Shown: positions 62,509 through 64,000 of the stretch, one piece after another
Position numbering within the stretch: position 1 is the stretch's first letter
How the letters are laid out: each line of letters opens with the position of its first letter
Source of the DNA: Compostibacter hankyongensis
Lineage (GTDB): Bacteria > Bacteroidota > Bacteroidia > Chitinophagales > Chitinophagaceae
NCBI RefSeq assembly: GCF_039541075.1
Contig: NZ_BAABFN010000007.1
Coordinates: 1 to 64,000 of the forward strand
DNA length: 64,000 nt
Direction of reading: 5' to 3'
Notes under the pieces: generated by a model
The model's database searches: none
What the model was told of the DNA's origin: nothing
What the model saw: only the letters and a program-made list of their open reading frames with translations
Program-made: the position numbers and the translations under genes

Positions 62509-63222
62509 ATGAAGAACGATTCCACGCTCACCGAACAGGTGGAGCAAAAAATACTGAAGTACATTACCGAGCAGGGCTATCAGATCGGCGATACGCTGCC
62601 CAGGGAAAACGAGTTTGCCCTCCTGCTGGGGGTCAGCAGGGTAGTGGTGCGCGAAGCGCTTAGCCGTCTGCGGATCATGGGTTTTGTGGAAACCCGGCGG
62701 AAACGGGGCACGGTATTAAAGTCGCCCGACATGTTCTACGGGGTAAAGACGATCATCGGTTCCGGCAAGCTGGACCTTGAGTCGCTGAAGGATCTCTTCG
62801 AGGTGCGGATCATGCTGGAGATCGGCATGGCCGATTTTATTTTTATGCGCAGGACCGAAAATGACCTGGAAGAGCTGATGCGGATCATACAGGAAGAAAA
62901 TGCCACCGGAGAAACCGACTTCGAAAAGCTGGCCCGCCTGGATATACAGTTTCACAGCACATTGTACAAGATATCGGGAAATAAGACCCTGCGGGCTTTC
63001 CAGCACCTGCTCAATACCCTGTTTGTAACCTATTCGAGAAACAAAGACTGGAAGCACAAACAGATCATCTCCCATGAAGCGCTGGCCGGTATCCTGGCCC
63101 ACGGCACGCCGGATGCTTTCCGTTCTGCCATGCGGCTGCACCTGAATACCCGATTCGAGGATATGGAAAAACTGTTCTCGGGTCCGGAAAAACTTCGTAT
63201 GCCCGATGGAGTTAGTCAATAG
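62509..63222 (+). CDS. GntR/FadR-family regulator, candidate sialate repressor
   Basis: The 237-residue product has a winged helix (TLPRENEFALLLGVSRVVVREALSRLRIMGFVETRRKRGTVL) and an FCD domain with a complete metal site: Asp 145, His 149 (DIQFHSTLYKISGN), His 189 (ISHEAL) and His 211 (LHLNTRF). FCD proteins bind small organic acids. E. coli NanR, which senses sialic acid, is in the same family. It is divergent from the locus 3 operon and probably represses it. NanR-like function is inferred from context. Confidence 0.93.
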   Translation: MKNDSTLTEQVEQKILKYITEQGYQIGDTLPRENEFALLLGVSRVVVREALSRLRIMGFVETRRKRGTVLKSPDMFYGVKTIIGSGKLDLESLKDLFEVRIMLEIGMADFIFMRRTENDLEELMRIIQEENATGETDFEKLARLDIQFHSTLYKISGNKTLRAFQHLLNTLFVTYSRNKDWKHKQIISHEALAGILAHGTPDAFRSAMRLHLNTRFEDMEKLFSGPEKLRMPDGVSQ

Positions 63223-63237
63223 TCACTGGTTTGAAGT

Positions 63238-63379
63238 TTGAGGTTTATCGCTTCTGGTTTATTTCGCGCATAAAGACTTTAAAATGGTCTCACTGAACGC
63301 TGCGCGTTTCTCGTTTCCGGCTTGAGGTTTATCTCGCGCGTAATGATTTTAAACGGTCTCGATGAATGCTGCGCGTTTC
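63238..63379. repeat. Imperfect tandem repeat after the FadR-type gene
   Basis: Two units share TTGAGGTTTATC (63238-63249 and 63322-63333), TTTAAA..GGTCTC and CTGCGCGTTTC (63300-63310 and 63369-63379). Unit two is shorter. They occupy the 310-bp non-coding stretch 63223-63532. No gene is visible in it. Confidence 0.5.
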
Positions 63380-63404
63380 CGGTTAATTGCCCGGAATGAA
63401 ACCT

Positions 63405-63500
63405 AACTTTATCATCAAATCAGCACATCATCAAAGGCGAAGCCTTCACTGAGACAAATAAAAAAACATTATGCACGAAGCAAATTATCAAATCATTAAA
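63405..63500. repeat. ATCAAAT-unit repeat, related to 16724-16803
   Basis: ATCATCAAATCA and ATTATCAAATCATTAAAT units lie here, followed by TTCACCTTT-type units to 63532. These are the same units as in the gap at 16724-16803, so they form a dispersed intergenic repeat family. Confidence 0.45.
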
Positions 63501-63532
63501 TGCCTTTCACCCTTCACCTTTGACCTTTCACC

Positions 63533-64000
63533 TTATTCCGTCGGATACGTCAGCAGGCTGTGCTGGGTAGCCGTATGGAAATCGCGCCATACCCGGTTGA
63601 TCTCCGTACCGGCCGTGGCGGCGCTGAGCCCGCAATGCGGATATAGTTCGTCCACCAGCTTTCTGGCGGTGGCTGCCAGCTGCCGGCTGGTATTGCTGAC
63701 CGCCTTCAGGGCGTCTGGGGGAACGGAGCCTTCCGTTACAAGACGGTCCCAGGAATCCTGTACGGCGGCGTAAAACGACTGCCGGTCCCGTTGCCAGCTG
63801 TTCCGGCTTTTTTCGAGCAGCTGCTCAGCCAGCAGGATGCGTGGCGCATTGCTGTGCGGCGCTTGCCGCTTCCGGGTAAGCTGATCGTGACACAGCTCCA
63901 TGAAATGGGCCGCCATGCCGGAGCTGTTTACCACCAGGGTGGCTTCGGCAAACTGCAGAAAAGGATATTGATAAAGCGGATCCTTAAGAAAAGCTGAGGC
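63533..64000 (-). CDS. Acyl-CoA dehydrogenase-like protein, C-terminal part (partial)
   Basis: The frame is open to the right edge: reading inward it gives ASAFLKDPLYQYPFLQFAEA, then VVNSSGMAAHFMELCHDQ, and ends with INRVWRDFHTATQHSLLTYP. The last motif, INRvWRDfHTAtQHs, is that of acyl-CoA-dehydrogenase-fold flavin enzymes of the DszC/HpaB-like type. The flavin-binding core and start are outside the window. No partner genes are visible. Confidence 0.65.
   Translation of the reverse strand, partial: ASAFLKDPLYQYPFLQFAEATLVVNSSGMAAHFMELCHDQLTRKRQAPHSNAPRILLAEQLLEKSRNSWQRDRQSFYAAVQDSWDRLVTEGSVPPDALKAVSNTSRQLAATARKLVDELYPHCGLSAATAGTEINRVWRDFHTATQHSLLTYPTE

Noticed and set aside
63238..63379. 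CRISPR-like repeat array
   Set aside because: Only two imperfect units of unequal length, no regular spacers and no cas genes.

Overview
The window looks like chromosomal DNA of a Bacteroidota member, probably in or near the Chitinophagaceae. The reasons are three SusC/SusD pairs, two FecR/ECF-sigma pairs, many secreted sulfatases, the 465-residue Bacteroidota form of arginine decarboxylase, exact matches to the Bacteroidota -7 element TAnnTTTG upstream of several genes, and GC-rich coding DNA broken by AT-rich patches. I saw no rRNA, tRNA, CRISPR array, transposase or phage genes.

Layout. 1-2600: the 3' end of an RHS/YD-repeat polymorphic toxin with an AT-rich C-terminal cassette, a probable immunity lipoprotein, and a short lipoprotein that looks truncated. 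2658-13379: locus 1, with an ECF sigma gene divergent from FecR-SusC-SusD-DUF3823-glycoside hydrolase; the hydrolase is split by an in-frame TGA. 13389-17353: an ABC exporter with a NEW3-type membrane protein and a LEA-type lipoprotein. 17354-21319: a regulatory gap with a perfect 17-bp inverted repeat, then WbqC-like, SpeA, Hsp20 and bacilliredoxin genes. 21562-35620: locus 2, all on the minus strand, in the order ECF sigma, double-domain esterase, FecR, SusC, SusD and three sulfatases. 35803-47576: a quinoprotein dehydrogenase, another sulfatase, and mostly ordinary genes (MATE, alpha/beta hydrolase, VOC, AraC, FadR-type regulator, Fsr-type MFS, amidohydrolase, DinB). 47707-51133: sulfatase, KdgF-like cupin, sulfatase. 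51167-62221: locus 3, a compact minus-strand operon of SusC, SusD, iduronate-2-sulfatase-like enzyme, a sulfatase-sialidase fusion, an N-acetylneuraminate lyase and an MFS transporter, with a divergent FadR-type regulator (62509-63222). The right edge cuts an acyl-CoA dehydrogenase-like gene.

The genes fit a cell that strips and eats sulfated host-type or marine-type glycans. SusC/SusD pairs would bind and import oligosaccharides; eight sulfatases of several subtypes would remove sulfate; an esterase, KdgF-like cupin, sialidase and sialate lyase would handle uronate and sialate parts. Two loci appear to be controlled by ECF/FecR trans-envelope signalling and the third by a GntR/FadR repressor resembling NanR in family. 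The most unusual item is the single polypeptide that joins an S1-type sulfatase to a GH33-like sialidase, inside an operon that also encodes the lyase for the released sialic acid.
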